In this document: positions 19,718-30,491 of the stretch, one piece after another | Layout: every line of letters starts with the position of its first letter | Numbering within the stretch: the first letter of the stretch is position 1 | Assembly (NCBI GenBank): GCA_016713335.1 | Contig: JADJPH010000029.1 | Coordinates: forward strand, 1-64,000 | DNA from: Candidatus Fredericiella danica | GTDB lineage: Bacteria > Chloroflexota > Anaerolineae > Caldilineales > Caldilineaceae | DNA length: 64,000 nt | Direction: 5' to 3' | Notes under the pieces: generated by a model | The model's database searches: none | What the model saw: the letters and a program-made list of their open reading frames with translations, nothing else | What the model was told of the DNA's origin: nothing | Made by a program: the position numbers and the translations under genes

Positions 19718-19754
19718 ATTCAATATAATAATTGAATAATTGAGTACAGTCAAG
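19718..19754 (-). promoter_or_regulatory. Promoter with overlapping palindromic operator, autoregulatory, probably leaderless
   Basis: On the minus strand TTGACT (19753-19748) is followed by a 17-bp spacer and TATTAT (19730-19725), close to the sigma-70 consensus. The start codon is only seven bases after the -10 box, so the mRNA is probably leaderless. A perfect inverted repeat ATTCAAT-N6-ATTGAAT (19718-19737) covers the -10 box, the expected place for an ArsR-type repressor to block its own transcription. Confidence 0.75.
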
Positions 19755-19846
19755 CCGGCGCACTTGTGAATTTTGACACTTTCCCAATTCCTGCACCTTT
19801 GTAACCTCCGCCCCACCCCTGCATCAAACCTTGCGGAGGCAATCCT

Positions 19847-20830
<984 letters not shown>

Positions 20831-20899
20831 TCAAAACGGACTGAAGGGGACGCCACACAAGGCGTACCCAGTGACATCAACTGATAAGGAGATCTGATT

Positions 20900-21613
20900 A
20901 TGGCATTCCTAAGTAACGACATTCAAGCGCAGGTTCGTGACGTGTTCGCAAACCTGGATGCACCCGTAAAATTGGTCGTCTTTTGACAAGGCAAGGGAGG
21001 TGAGCGCGAATGCGAAATGTGCGAGGACACACGCGAGCTGATGGAAGAAGTCGCATCGCTCTCGCCTAAACTATCCGTCGAAACGTTTGACTTTGTCGCC
21101 GACGCCGCAGTTGCGGCGCAGTATGGCATCGACAAAATTCCCGCGATCGCCGTCGTGCGCACCGATGCCCCGGTCACCAACCGTGGCGTGCGACTCTACG
21201 GGATTCCCTCGGGCTACGAATTTAGTACGCTGATTGAAGATATCCGCCTCGTCAGCACCGGTGACCTGGGGCTCAATGCGCAGACGCTCCAAGAACTCGA
21301 CGCACTCCCAGGGCCAATCGACATCCAGGTCTTCGTGACGCCTACCTGCCCATACTGCCCACGCGCGGTGCTCCTGGCCCATCGGCTCGCGCTCGCCAGC
21401 GATAAGGTGAACGCCTCCATGGTCGAAGCCACCGAGTTTCCGCAGTTGGCGAATCGATACCAGGTTTATGGTGTGCCCAGAACAGTGGTCAACGATGTCA
21501 TCCATGTGGAAGGCGCCGTGCCGGAAGATATGTTGATGGGCAAGATGAAGGTGTTAGACGACGCACCGGCGCTATTCAAGCTCCGCCAGCGCTGGGAAGC
21601 AAACCTGAACTAG
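20900..21613 (+). CDS. Glutaredoxin/PDO-like double thioredoxin-fold protein with in-frame TGA
   Basis: The start ATG 20900 has AAGGAG upstream. The frame runs unchanged to 21613 except for a TGA at 20984-20986, in LVVF-stop-QGKGG. Downstream are two thioredoxin-fold units with sites CEMC (about residue 40) and CPYC in FVTPTCPYCPRAV, the hallmark of archaeal and bacterial protein disulfide oxidoreductases of about 230 residues. The family usually has Thr or Ser at the TGA position (FTQ), so this is a single-codon change, not a frameshift. It probably takes electrons from the flavoprotein just upstream. If the TGA is real, translation could restart at the ATG at 21017, losing one redox site. 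Confidence 0.78.
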
Positions 21614-21633
21614 CACCCTTCGCTTTCTGCTGG

Positions 21634-21673
21634 GCTGGGTTGCGGTGCGACTTTGCATCAGCCGCAACCCAGC
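21634..21673 (+). terminator. Hairpin after the glutaredoxin-like gene
   Basis: A perfect 12-bp stem (GCTGGGTTGCGG 21634-21645 with CCGCAACCCAGC 21662-21673) lies 21 bp after the stop codon. No long T-run follows, so termination is probable but not certain. It lies between convergent genes and could serve both. Confidence 0.55.
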
Positions 21674-21742
21674 GTCTGCTGTTTACGCCAGCGACCTGAC
21701 GAATTGCAGCGCAACCGGTTTTTTGCGTTCTTTGTGCGCCAA

Positions 21743-22676
21743 CTATTGCTCAACCTCAAGCTTCACGTAGTAGGTCGATACGTCCGCCGTGTTGGCTGAT
21801 GAGGCCGCGGCAAAGGTCGCCACATCGCCCGGTCCAAATGGCGTTTTCTGCACCTCGCCTGTTGCGACATGGATCACCTGTCCCTCACCGTCAAAAAAAG
21901 TGATGTTCGCTTTCACCAGGCTATAGGTCTCCCCGCCAGCATTCGTGACGGTGCCTTCGATCTGTAGCAGCCCACCTGCGTCAAGCGAAAGTAGTTGGCT
22001 ACCCACCAATTGCGGTGGACCTTCCAATTGATAGGGCAGACCACGATTGTCAATGAGGTTCTGCGCCACCGGCGCAGCAGCCGTACTCGTGGCGGGGAGG
22101 GTTGCCGGTGAAGGCGGGCTCAGCGTTGGGGTCGGCGCCAGATTAGCCGCCGTCGCCTGTGCAGCCGCAGTTGCCGCCATGGGATCTACAAAGGGCGTGA
22201 TTTGCGGCATGGGAGGTGCAGTTGCTTCTGGCGCCGCATCCCAGGCAGGTGGCGGGGGCGCCGGCGGAAAGGTCGGCAAGGGGGTCGCCTGTGCATCCGG
22301 CGGCCATGCGGTGGCCGGCAGCGGCGTCGGTTCGGGTTCGGAATTGACCGGCGCGATCGTCTCCGACGCTGTTGCAGCCACGTCTACGGTTGAGGGACGC
22401 CGTGACCGTTGCTCCACTTTCGAGGGCCGGCAGGGCAATGATGGCGGTGGGTGATGCCACAGGCGGCGTCGGCGCGGCAGCAACGGAGGCCACGGTGGGC
22501 CCAGTCAAAAAGAAGGCCAGCATACCCATTGCCACCAGCGCCAACATGAACGCGGCGCCGGCCACCGCGGCTAAAACCGCAATGACGCCACATGCCAGCA
22601 GGTTGTCGTTCTGCTCTGCCCGGCGCATCTCCTCAAGCTGCTCTCGGCGCCGGCGTTGCTCCAGATCATAGGACAT
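21743..22676 (-). CDS. Membrane protein with long Ala/Pro linker and FxLYD-like domain (one frameshift)
   Basis: The start at 22676 (MSYDLEQRRRREQLEEMRR) opens a charged helical segment, then one transmembrane segment (VAGAAFMLALVAMGMLAFFL). A ~120-residue Ala/Pro/Thr linker follows, during which the frame changes near 22410. The C-terminal ~100 residues (LLQIEGTVTNAGGETYSLVKANITFFDGEG..GPGDVATF) resemble the FxLYD immunoglobulin-like domain of surface proteins. The topology suggests a short cytoplasmic N-terminus and an extracytoplasmic domain on a stalk. Function unknown; the gene precedes no obvious operon partner. Confidence 0.65.
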
Positions 22677-22733
22677 GGTCACGCTCCGGGGCTGGCCCGC
22701 TGCAGGGGCCAAACATCGAAAACAAGTCCGTCG

Positions 22734-24569
22734 CTAGTCAACGTATGCGCGCAGCCAGAGCTCAATACTGAGCAGCATGCCGATTTCCTTGGCATGGTTG
22801 GCGCCTGCCATATGCGCCCTGATCAACTCGCGCTGGAACGCAGGGCGCAAGATGCCCCGCCCCAATGAACGCGGACTTAGCAGCAAGTCTTCAATCCACG
22901 GCCGGAGTGCTGCACGCATCCACGATTCGTATTGCTGATAAGGGCGTGCCTGGATGGGCTGCACCCAGTTCGCGCCAATGTTGCGCAAGTACCATCGCGA
23001 CTGATGTTCAACTCGGATCGCCAGGGAGTGCATTCCTTCAACCAATGGTAGCCCTGTCTGTTCCCAAGGCACTTTCCCATAGACGCGGGCATAGGTGGCG
23101 AAAATCTGCAGCACCCAGAACCGATCAATCCGCATCCCCAATGACACATCCACTGTCGTTTCGATCAGTTCGCGATCTGTAAACGGCGTGCGACAGGTCA
23201 TGTATTCACGCAGCAGGACATTGCCAAGTTGCGTGAAACGGCGCTGGCGCTGTTGCAGTTCAAAACTATTGTGCCACGTGGCGAAATTCTGATCCTTGGC
23301 CTCCAACGCTGCTGCGCGGAACGATTCTGTGAATTCCGGTTTCGCGGCGGTCCAGAATTCATCGGTGAACATCGTGTTCGGCGCTACATCTGGGAATAAC
23401 CGCCAAATTTGGCGATGTAGAAGCGCCAGGGCCTCTTCATCTGAAAACCTACCAATGCAATCACGCGTGACATCCGGCGTGCTGAGGGCATCGAGAAGGT
23501 ATCCGGTATAGATTGTGGAAATGGACTGCGCCTGCTGTTGTGCAAAGGCGACTGATTGTAGATGTGTACAACCTTTCATCCCATCGGTAATGCGGACACC
23601 TGTTTCGGCTCTGGCCAACAAGAAGTCTGGCTTCAACTCTAGAAACTGATGCTGGGCGCCGGCAGTCTGCGCCAACCGCTTTGCCACACGCTCATCATCG
23701 CAACCCGGAACGCCGAACGTGTATGTCCGCAAATCCGAACAGCGTTGGTCTTTGCAGAGCAGTGCAAGGACCATACGTGAGTCCAGACCGCCGCTCAAAT
23801 TGATCCCTGCACCGGTCAGGGTGACCCGTTGGCGTTCCATGGCGCGCACAAGCGCAGCGTAGAGCCGGTCCAACTCCTCTATGCGGTCACGGTAGGGCAT
23901 CACTGCCTTGAAGACAGGGCGCCAATAGCGTTTGGCGGCAACGCCCTCAGGACCAAGTTGCATGACCGTAGCCGGGGGCAGCAACTCCACCCCTTCAAGT
24001 AGCGACCGTTGCTGCAGCGCATACTCATAGGACAGCAGCTGGGCAATCGCCACCCGATCCAGACGTCTCGGCACGTTTGCATCAGCCAGAATGGCCCGCA
24101 GCCCTGATGCGAAGAGCGTCCGGTCGCCAGCACGAACAAAATAGAGTGGCCGCGAGCCGATGCGGTCGTTGAAGAGCGTGAGTGTTGCACTGGGTAGATC
24201 CCAGATTGCACCGACAAAACTACCATTCAGTTGTTCAATGCAGTTGGCGCCGGTCGCCTCAAACAGACTGAGCACATATTGCGCAGCCCCATCGGCCCCA
24301 GGATACTGCGCACACCGCACTCTGCGCTCTTCCTCGTCCTCAAACAACTCACCGTCAAACACGATGCACAAAGTGGCGGACGCATTCCAAACCGGTTGCC
24401 GGTTTTGGCGCTGGCTGTCCAGATAGAGGCGCCCCAATCCAATCCCATTGTCTGCCCAAACTTCGTTCGCCTGCCGCTCGTTCACCCTTAACGCAGCAAG
24501 CATACGTGCAAGCAATGCCTCGCCGTGCGGCTTTTCGATGTTTCCCCAATACCCAACAATACCCGGCAT
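22734..24569 (-). CDS. Asparagine synthase-like protein lacking the glutaminase cysteine
   Basis: About 611 residues with the two-part layout of AsnB. An N-terminal Ntn-type glutaminase fold (VFDGELFED, LNGSFVGAIWD, NDRIGSRPLYF) is followed by a C-terminal ATP-pyrophosphatase domain with the PP-loop GAGINLSGGLDSRMVLAL. AsnB enzymes begin MCGI, with Cys2 as nucleophile; here the aligned start is MPGIVGYWG, so glutamine hydrolysis should be lost and free ammonia or another amine would be used. The start at 24569 is chosen by this alignment; an ATG at 24587 is also possible. Related Cys-less proteins occur in peptide-modification (lasso cyclase) and glycan clusters, but no such neighbours are present. 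Confidence 0.82.
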   Translation of the reverse strand: MPGIVGYWGNIEKPHGEALLARMLAALRVNERQANEVWADNGIGLGRLYLDSQRQNRQPVWNASATLCIVFDGELFEDEEERRVRCAQYPGADGAAQYVLSLFEATGANCIEQLNGSFVGAIWDLPSATLTLFNDRIGSRPLYFVRAGDRTLFASGLRAILADANVPRRLDRVAIAQLLSYEYALQQRSLLEGVELLPPATVMQLGPEGVAAKRYWRPVFKAVMPYRDRIEELDRLYAALVRAMERQRVTLTGAGINLSGGLDSRMVLALLCKDQRCSDLRTYTFGVPGCDDERVAKRLAQTAGAQHQFLELKPDFLLARAETGVRITDGMKGCTHLQSVAFAQQQAQSISTIYTGYLLDALSTPDVTRDCIGRFSDEEALALLHRQIWRLFPDVAPNTMFTDEFWTAAKPEFTESFRAAALEAKDQNFATWHNSFELQQRQRRFTQLGNVLLREYMTCRTPFTDRELIETTVDVSLGMRIDRFWVLQIFATYARVYGKVPWEQTGLPLVEGMHSLAIRVEHQSRWYLRNIGANWVQPIQARPYQQYESWMRAALRPWIEDLLLSPRSLGRGILRPAFQRELIRAHMAGANHAKEIGMLLSIELWLRAYVD

Positions 24570-24621
24570 GACGTATATCAACCCCATCTTTCAGGATGGC
24601 CCACTCGGTTTGGGGATTTTA

Positions 24622-25213
24622 TCACCTTTGAGGCATTTCGTCAGCATCCGGCGTCGCAGCCTGCTTGAGCGCAGCATCCAGTGCGTCGCGTTGGTGCTTA
24701 CGTACTGCAATGGCCTGGTTGAAACGCACGACGAGATGCTGGCGCTTCATTCCCATCGTATTCAGGGTACGCACCGCATAGAATGCGAGCCAGCCCGCCG
24801 CCGCACCCAAGACCAACGCCAGCACGGGTAAGACGGCGCCGCCTTTCACGGCCAATGCAACCGCCATTGCCCCCAGCGCCAGGGCGAGCAAAAACAATCC
24901 CTTCACCGGTGAGCCAGCTTCCAGCGTCTGCAATTCGGCCTGGTGCGCCTCCAACAGGCGTGCGGTCGCCGTCTCTTCCGCCACGATCTCGCGCTGCACC
25001 CGCTCCACAAGCGCTTGCCTGGCCTCGTCGGTAAGCGGTGGCGCAGGCGTCGCGCTGCGACGCAGCGCGACAACGCCGCCCCGGCGTGATAGTGAACTCT
25101 GTGCCACAGGCGCCACACGCAAGACGTTCGATGTCAGTTTCGATCAGGAGGCTCGCATTGCAGTGCAGGCACGTCAACGCAACTGGTTTGCCGGCCGGCA
25201 TTTGCGCCGTCAT
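24622..25213 (-). CDS. Zinc-ribbon membrane protein (one homopolymer frameshift)
   Basis: An N-terminal zinc ribbon (CLHC ... CGAC within the first 35 residues) is followed by a helical charged stretch (ARQALVERVQREIVAEETATARLLEAH) and two adjacent transmembrane segments (LFLLALALGAMAVALAV, LPVLALVLGAAAGWLAFYAV). The frame changes near 25085, within a CCGGGG run: one added G continues GGVVALRRS. The full length is about 196 residues. Zinc-ribbon-TM proteins of this shape are common and mostly uncharacterised. It lies divergent from the double thioredoxin gene, with a 98-bp shared upstream region. Confidence 0.65.
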
Positions 25214-25311
25214 GGTATAATTCCCCTAAGACTTGATGACCAGAGCGCTCCTTTTCAGCGGCATGCGAGGAGCATCTTTCACCCAATTCGATCTTACCAC
25301 GGAGCACGCCA

Positions 25312-26004
25312 ATGCCGATCTCGACTGTTATCCACACCAACGAACATAGCATCGACCGGGTTCTCGCCGCAGGCGTTCCCCTGTTGCTCGTCTTTTGGCA
25401 GCGAACCCAACCATTACCGCCTGAGGTGGAGGCACAACTCGACACACTGGCAGGGCAATATGCCGGTAAAGCGATTGTGGCCAAAGTCGATGCCGGCGCA
25501 GAACGCACGCTGGTTGCGCGTTTTGCACCCAGCCGGATTCCGGCCATCCTGGTGCTGCAGGGGAGTAAGCGCGAAGCGGAGTTGACGGCAGGCGAGTTGA
25601 ACCGGGCCGGGGCCTGGCTCGCGCACCTGGTCAATGGCGCACCGCGCCCGGCCGTTGCACCGCCGCCACCGCCCACAACGAACGGCGAACCACTGGTCCT
25701 GACCGATGCAAACTTTCAGAAGACCATTCAGGGCAGTCTGCCGGTGCTGGTTGACTTCTGGGCGCCCTGGTGTGGTCCCTGCCGGATGGTGGCGCCACAT
25801 GTCGAGCGCCTGGCCCGTGAATACCAGGGCCGTGCCGTAGTCGGCAAGCTGAATGTGGATGAAAATCCAATGACGAGCCAACAGTACGGCATCATGAGCA
25901 TACCGGCGCTCTATATTTTTGTCCGCGGGCAGGTGGCCGACCAGATCGTCGGCGCGCAGCCGTACCAGGTGTTGCAGCAGCGGCTGGACCGCGTGGTCAA
26001 ATAG
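25312..26004 (+). CDS. Tandem thioredoxin-fold protein with one active CGPC site
   Basis: A 230-residue cytoplasmic protein with two thioredoxin folds. The first (HSIDRVLAAGVPLLLVFWQRTQPLPPEV..KVDAGAERTLVARFAPSRIPAILVL) keeps the fold and the cis-Pro (RIPA) but has no CxxC. A proline-rich linker (AVAPPPPPTTNGEP) leads to a classical thioredoxin with VDFWAPWCGPCRMVAPHVERLA and SIPALYIF. The active half would reduce disulfides in target proteins with electrons from a thioredoxin reductase, possibly the one encoded at 19.8-20.8 kb. The inactive half may help dimerisation or substrate binding. The start ATG 25312 follows GGAGCACGCCA. Confidence 0.9.
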   Translation: MPISTVIHTNEHSIDRVLAAGVPLLLVFWQRTQPLPPEVEAQLDTLAGQYAGKAIVAKVDAGAERTLVARFAPSRIPAILVLQGSKREAELTAGELNRAGAWLAHLVNGAPRPAVAPPPPPTTNGEPLVLTDANFQKTIQGSLPVLVDFWAPWCGPCRMVAPHVERLAREYQGRAVVGKLNVDENPMTSQQYGIMSIPALYIFVRGQVADQIVGAQPYQVLQQRLDRVVK

Positions 26005-26135
26005 CAGCCGGAACGCCATTCAGCCGATACAGGTGCGGCTGCGTACCATCGTTTGCCGCGCATCCGTTACGTCGGATGGGCAATGTTTTTGATCCATGAG
26101 TTTGCTATGCTGTCAGGTGGGAGGCTGTGTAGCAA

Positions 26136-26897
26136 ATGATACTGGATCGTGCGTACGTTCAATTCTCGCCAAATCGGTTCACCGGATGGTGCGCAGCATG
26201 CGCGCTCTTGCTGCTGCTAGCACTGCTACCGGGATCGTCCGCCCACGGCCAGGACCAACCGGCGCCGCCGGTTGACAGTCTCTACCTGCCCACGCTCATG
26301 CGCCCCTATTGTCCAAATACGGTTACATTGGTGCTGCCTGAGGATGGCGCCGCGCTCACGAACCTGATCCCAACGTTGAATTGGTCAGTCACCAATGCGA
26401 CGGGAGCAGACAAGGTCGAGCTCTTGCTCTTCACCAATCCGGAACGCACAGGGCAGCCGGCAAACTACTATTTAGGACCGGTGACAACGCGCCAGGTCCA
26501 ATTGCCCGAAAACCTCGAACCGGGTACGACGTACTATTGGTTTGGGCGGCTGGTGTGTGGCGGTGTATCCGGACCCGACAGCAAGGTGCGGTCATTTACA
26601 ACGGGCAGTGACGGCCGCATGATCTCACCGCCGTCGCCGCTAAAACCGGCAGACAATGCCTATGCGCCGGCGCCGGTGACGATTGGGTGGAGCCTCATCG
26701 TCCCTGCGCGGGGTTACCGGTGGTATGTACGCGCGGTCGGCAGCAGCGCCTTCGAGAGCGGTGTTGCCGGCAGGTTGGAAACAGTGCTGGATCTAGACCT
26801 GAAGCCGGGGACCCGTTACGAGTGGTGGGTGCGCACCATCGGCACCTACGCCTTCGGCCCCGAATCAACGCACTTCTACTTTACGGTCACCCCGTAG
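26136..26897 (+). CDS. Secreted protein with two FN3-like domains
   Basis: A 253-residue protein with a signal peptide (GWCAACALLLLLALLPGSSAHGQ), then SLYLPTLMR shortly after the cleavage site. Two fibronectin-III-like beta domains follow, each with the pattern seen in surface proteins that bind or space other domains: LVLPEDGAALTNLIPTLNWS..LEPGTTYYWFGRL and PSPLKPADNAYAPAPVTIGWS..LKPGTRYEWWVR. GGGAGG lies 13 bp upstream of the start. There are no catalytic motifs, so a structural or adhesive role outside the cell is the most that can be said. The stop codon sits in the loop of a terminator hairpin. Confidence 0.75.
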   Translation: MILDRAYVQFSPNRFTGWCAACALLLLLALLPGSSAHGQDQPAPPVDSLYLPTLMRPYCPNTVTLVLPEDGAALTNLIPTLNWSVTNATGADKVELLLFTNPERTGQPANYYLGPVTTRQVQLPENLEPGTTYYWFGRLVCGGVSGPDSKVRSFTTGSDGRMISPPSPLKPADNAYAPAPVTIGWSLIVPARGYRWYVRAVGSSAFESGVAGRLETVLDLDLKPGTRYEWWVRTIGTYAFGPESTHFYFTVTP

Positions 26898-26910
26898 CCG
26901 GGGTGACCGT
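26883..26910 (+). terminator. Hairpin overlapping the stop codon of the FN3-like gene
   Basis: ACGGTCACCCC (26883-26893) pairs with GGGGTGACCGT (26900-26910), an 11-bp stem, with the TAG stop in the 6-nt loop. There is no T-run, so this may be a bidirectional or mRNA-stabilising element between convergent genes. Confidence 0.5.
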
Positions 26911-26915
26911 GGAAC

Positions 26916-27125
26916 TTAACCGTTCAGTAGTACAACTGCGACAAGCGAAAGAAGCAGCACGCCGAGCAGCCACCCCCCGCCATTGCCACCACTCTCCACT
27001 GGTGGCATCGCAGGCATCACAATGAGCGATGGGCTGGGTGCGGGCGGCCCCCCTGACGAGACCGCCAAAACAACCAACAACAGCAACATGATGACCCCAC
27101 CGAACAACACAAATGCGCCGTCCAT
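26916..27125 (-). CDS. Small membrane protein, two transmembrane segments
   Basis: A 69-residue protein (MDGAFVLFGG start) with two hydrophobic segments, VIMLLLLVVLAVSS and GGWLLGVLLLSLVAVVLL, separated by a Pro/Ser/Gly loop. The start at 27125 is supported by GGAGG eight bases upstream. It is convergent with the FN3-like gene. Nothing in the sequence indicates a function, but the codon pattern and ribosome site make a real gene likely. Confidence 0.55.
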   Translation of the reverse strand: MDGAFVLFGGVIMLLLLVVLAVSSGGPPAPSPSLIVMPAMPPVESGGNGGGWLLGVLLLSLVAVVLLNG

Positions 27126-27335
27126 ACACACCTCCAGGGAATTGGTGAACTTGGTATCCGCAGTTCTGTTATAGCCCCAATCCGATCTTGATTCCATAAC
27201 CACTAATTGCCATACTGGCTAACCAATTCTGCATAGACATATAGAGGAGGTGGACGCCAGTTGATCACAGAAAGCTGGCAAGTAGACCTTGTCGTATGGT
27301 CGAGATCGATTAGTTGCGCTGGTCAGAAATGACTA

Positions 27336-27365
27336 GTGACAGAAGTACAACGCGTGGTCTATGAT
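27336..27365 (+). promoter_or_regulatory. Promoter of the histidine kinase gene
   Basis: GTGACA (27336-27341), an 18-bp spacer and TATGAT (27360-27365) lie about 40 bp upstream of the ATG at 27405. This is a reasonable sigma-70 match in an otherwise featureless ~200-bp intergenic region. Confidence 0.5.
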
Positions 27366-27404
27366 AGTGTCGTTGGTCGCCATTCACCCCGGGAGTTGCT
27401 GTAA

Positions 27405-30400
27405 ATGCCATCCAGTCGAGCCACGATGACGGAGATTGTCGAAAAGAGTAAGCAACTTCTAGATTCGGTCAGCTTAGCACCGCGCGGTGATGACTCCGTA
27501 CTCGTGATCGTTGCCTGTTTGCGGCTACCTGCGTACCTTGGTATCAGTTGGCGCCTGTGGTTTGAGACATATCACCTGGCGGAGGGCAACTATGACCCGC
27601 TTGAACTGGCCCTGGTATTCTGTGGAATTGCGTTTGCACTCTATTTCCTCTTCTTGCTGGTCAACAACCGTCGCGCATTCGTCTCCGTGGAGAGCAAGCG
27701 GGCGCAAATTCTACTGGATCTGCTCGTTTATTCCGGTGCTTACGTCTTAACTCAGGATCCACAATCGGACATCTACTACTTAAATATCCTGCCCCTGCTG
27801 CTTACAGTTGAATACTTTTCACTACAGGTGACTGTATTGGTCGCGGCCTGGGTCATTGCCTTGAATGCAGCGCAGTTTGCGATGATCCCTTCCCATTCCG
27901 AAGTATTTTCGTGGGCCAGCCGCGATTTTCTACCCCGCAGCTTTGTCATCACGATCATTGGCGTGGCATATCTTGTTCATCGCCGGCTACGAAACGTCGG
28001 TGACGCCGCACTTGACCGTGATCGTGAAAGCTGGTGAAACAAGCCAGGCAACTGACGCGTGGTCTACCGTTACAAGCCCGTCCACGCATCCAAGAGTTTG
28101 AGCAAGGACTCCGCGACTATCTTGAGCGGGCGGACTGGATACGCCGGATGCTGACGCGCGAAGCAAACCCGGGTCTCGAAGCATTCAATACCCATCTACT
28201 GGGGCTAAATGCCACGATTGCTGAGGTATACTCACGCCCAGAAGACGGTTATGAAGATGCGATCAGAAATATCGTTGAACAGCTAAGCACCGCGCTTGAT
28301 TGCTGCGCCGCCACTTTGCGGTTCAGTGACCAACAACGTGGCGGTGAAGTAACCCTACAACTCTTTCACGCGTGCGGTTGCGCGGCACGAAGCGACGCTG
28401 CGCCACAACAGCAGCTCACCCTGGATGATCACAGCATTGTCGTCAGCGCTTACCGCACCCGACACGTCCAGCGCTGGAGTCATGGTCGCCGCGACGGGTG
28501 GCTGATGTTCTCAAGACACTCGAATTTGCGCGGCAGTGCGACATTCAATGTGCGATCAGCGTTCCGATCCGATTGACGGCCGGATCGCCGTCGCCACGTT
28601 CTACCGTTCGAATACAACCGAGTTCACCTACCTTGAACAAGCACTGATCCTCTCCGTGCTCGACTACATTGCCGTGATCGTAGGAAGCGCCCGATTCCTC
28701 CAATTGCAAGTGCAGCAGTCTAAGAAACTTGTCAATCGCATGTCGATGCTCCGCACTTTTGCGGCGGGACTGCCGAATCAGCGCGACGAACGACAAATTC
28801 TGGCCTATACGGTGGAACAGGTCAGAGCCGAATTCCATGTGGAAGTGGCAAGCATCTTCCTGTTGCGCGGCGATCAACTAAAACGCAAGGCAGATGCCGG
28901 GATTGAGCCCACATGGTTTGCCGATGAGGTTTACCAACCCGGGCAGAGCATCACTGGACTCGCGTATGTCACGGAAGAAGCGTGTCTTGTCGAGAATAAC
29001 GTCGCGCGGAATAGCCAATTCTGCCGGGCAATCTCGCCAGGTACTCCCAAAGCTCCGTCACACACCGTCCGCCACGTTTTGGCGGTGCCATTGCGGGGAA
29101 TCGGGGCAACATTGGGGTGCTGCGCCTCATCAACAAACTGGCGCCCGATGGCGGGCCTGATTCTTCAGGCTTCAACAACGACGAAGCCGAGGTCATGGTC
29201 TCGATCGGCACCATGGTGGCAATGGCCATCGAAACTGCGATCCAGCTTCACCAGTTTGGCATTCTTCTCCGCCTCGCCGACGAGACAGGGCGCTCGGTCA
29301 GCAATCTCCAGGATGTACTCAACAAGATTTGCTTCTACGCCTGTAGTGCACTCAACGCCGACCAAAGTGGGATAGTTTTGTATGAACCCGAAGAAAACAT
29401 TGGGACCGTACGCTTCAGGTAAAGAAAATGGAGGCGCCGGGGTCGCACAGTTCCTATCAGGTCGCCAACCACATCAATTATCCAGTAATTGACCTGGCAT
29501 CAAATCCGGCAGTTGAGCAAATGTGCGCCGATCAAAAACCGATTGCCGTCGAAGATGCGCAGCATGATCCCAGACTGGCAGGTGACCATGGGCTGTTCCG
29601 GATCCAGGGCATCGCATCAATTCTGTTGGTGCCGCTGATTATTGATGGTTGTGTCGCGGCAGTCTTGGGATAGATTCCCTAAACAACCGCCGTCGCTTCA
29701 AACCGGAAGAAATCGAACGCGCTGGGCTCCTTGCAGCGATCGGTGCACCAGCCATTGAATCAGCACTGCGCATCAGCGACGCCGATCGCCAAAGCCGGAC
29801 CGACGAACGCGCCCGCATCCGCGATGATCTGCATGACCTTCGCGGGCTTCATGGCTCCACAGTACTCGTGGAGCTTCAATTGGCGCAGTTTCGGCTCCAA
29901 GCACTGCTCGAAACGCCAGGCAAACTGGTCTCTGGGGCTAAGCGAGATGTGCGCATGCTGCTCAAAGACGTCACCAAAACTTTTGAACAGGCAAAATTCG
30001 TCAATGACCAATTGCTTTACATCATGCAGGATTTGATCGATCCTGTATTGGCCGAGGAAGGGCTGACCGCAGCGGTCGACAATTTCATCCATAAGCACGT
30101 CAAGCATGGCTCCCCCATTGAGTTTAATTCGAATCTTGTCCGGCGCCTTGAGCCAAGCGTCGAGCACACGATCTATCGCATCGCACAGGAAGCGGTTGTC
30201 AACGCGATACGTCACGGCATCCGCAATCAGCCCGATGGCGTTATCCATGTTTCGTTGGTCGATCGAGACGAGCAAGTCGAACTGGCCATCACGGACAATG
30301 GCTGCGGATTTGATCCAGACTCGATCCGGCCGGGGGCGCTGGGTATCTATGCCATGCGCCAGCGCGCCGGCGACCTTAATGGACGCGCCGCGCTCACCGT

Positions 30401-30491
30401 CGATTCGCACGTGAGTTTGGGGACGACAGTACGGCTTTGCGTCGATCTATCACTACCACAGGAATTTGAGAAATGGCCGACTCTAAGCTAA
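27405..30491 (+). CDS. Membrane sensor histidine kinase with GAF domains, NarL/DegS type (four frameshifts)
   Basis: Read across frames this is one protein of about 1000 residues. It has an N-terminal membrane part of four to five segments (27405-28037), a linker with a poorly conserved sensor region, then two GAF-like domains (ILAYTVEQVRAEFHVEVASIFLL; NLQDVLNKICFYACSALNADQSGIVLY). The HisKA_3-like phosphoacceptor region is ERARIRDDLHDLRGLHGS. The C-terminal ATPase has EAVVNAIRHG, DNGCGFD and GIYAMRQRAGDLNG. Frame changes fall near 28035, 28560, 29110, 29420 and 29660. Members of this class phosphorylate a LuxR-type response regulator, and one overlaps the gene end (30473). The H-box departs from the usual RDLHDG and has a second His six residues later. 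Confidence 0.75.

Noticed and set aside
20984..20986. Selenocysteine at the in-frame TGA
   Set aside because: The family has Thr/Ser here rather than Cys, and no convincing stem-loop follows; kept only as an in-frame stop.
22734..24569. Lasso-peptide cyclase
   Set aside because: The Cys-less Asn-synthase form fits, but there is no precursor, transglutaminase-like protease or RRE gene next to it.
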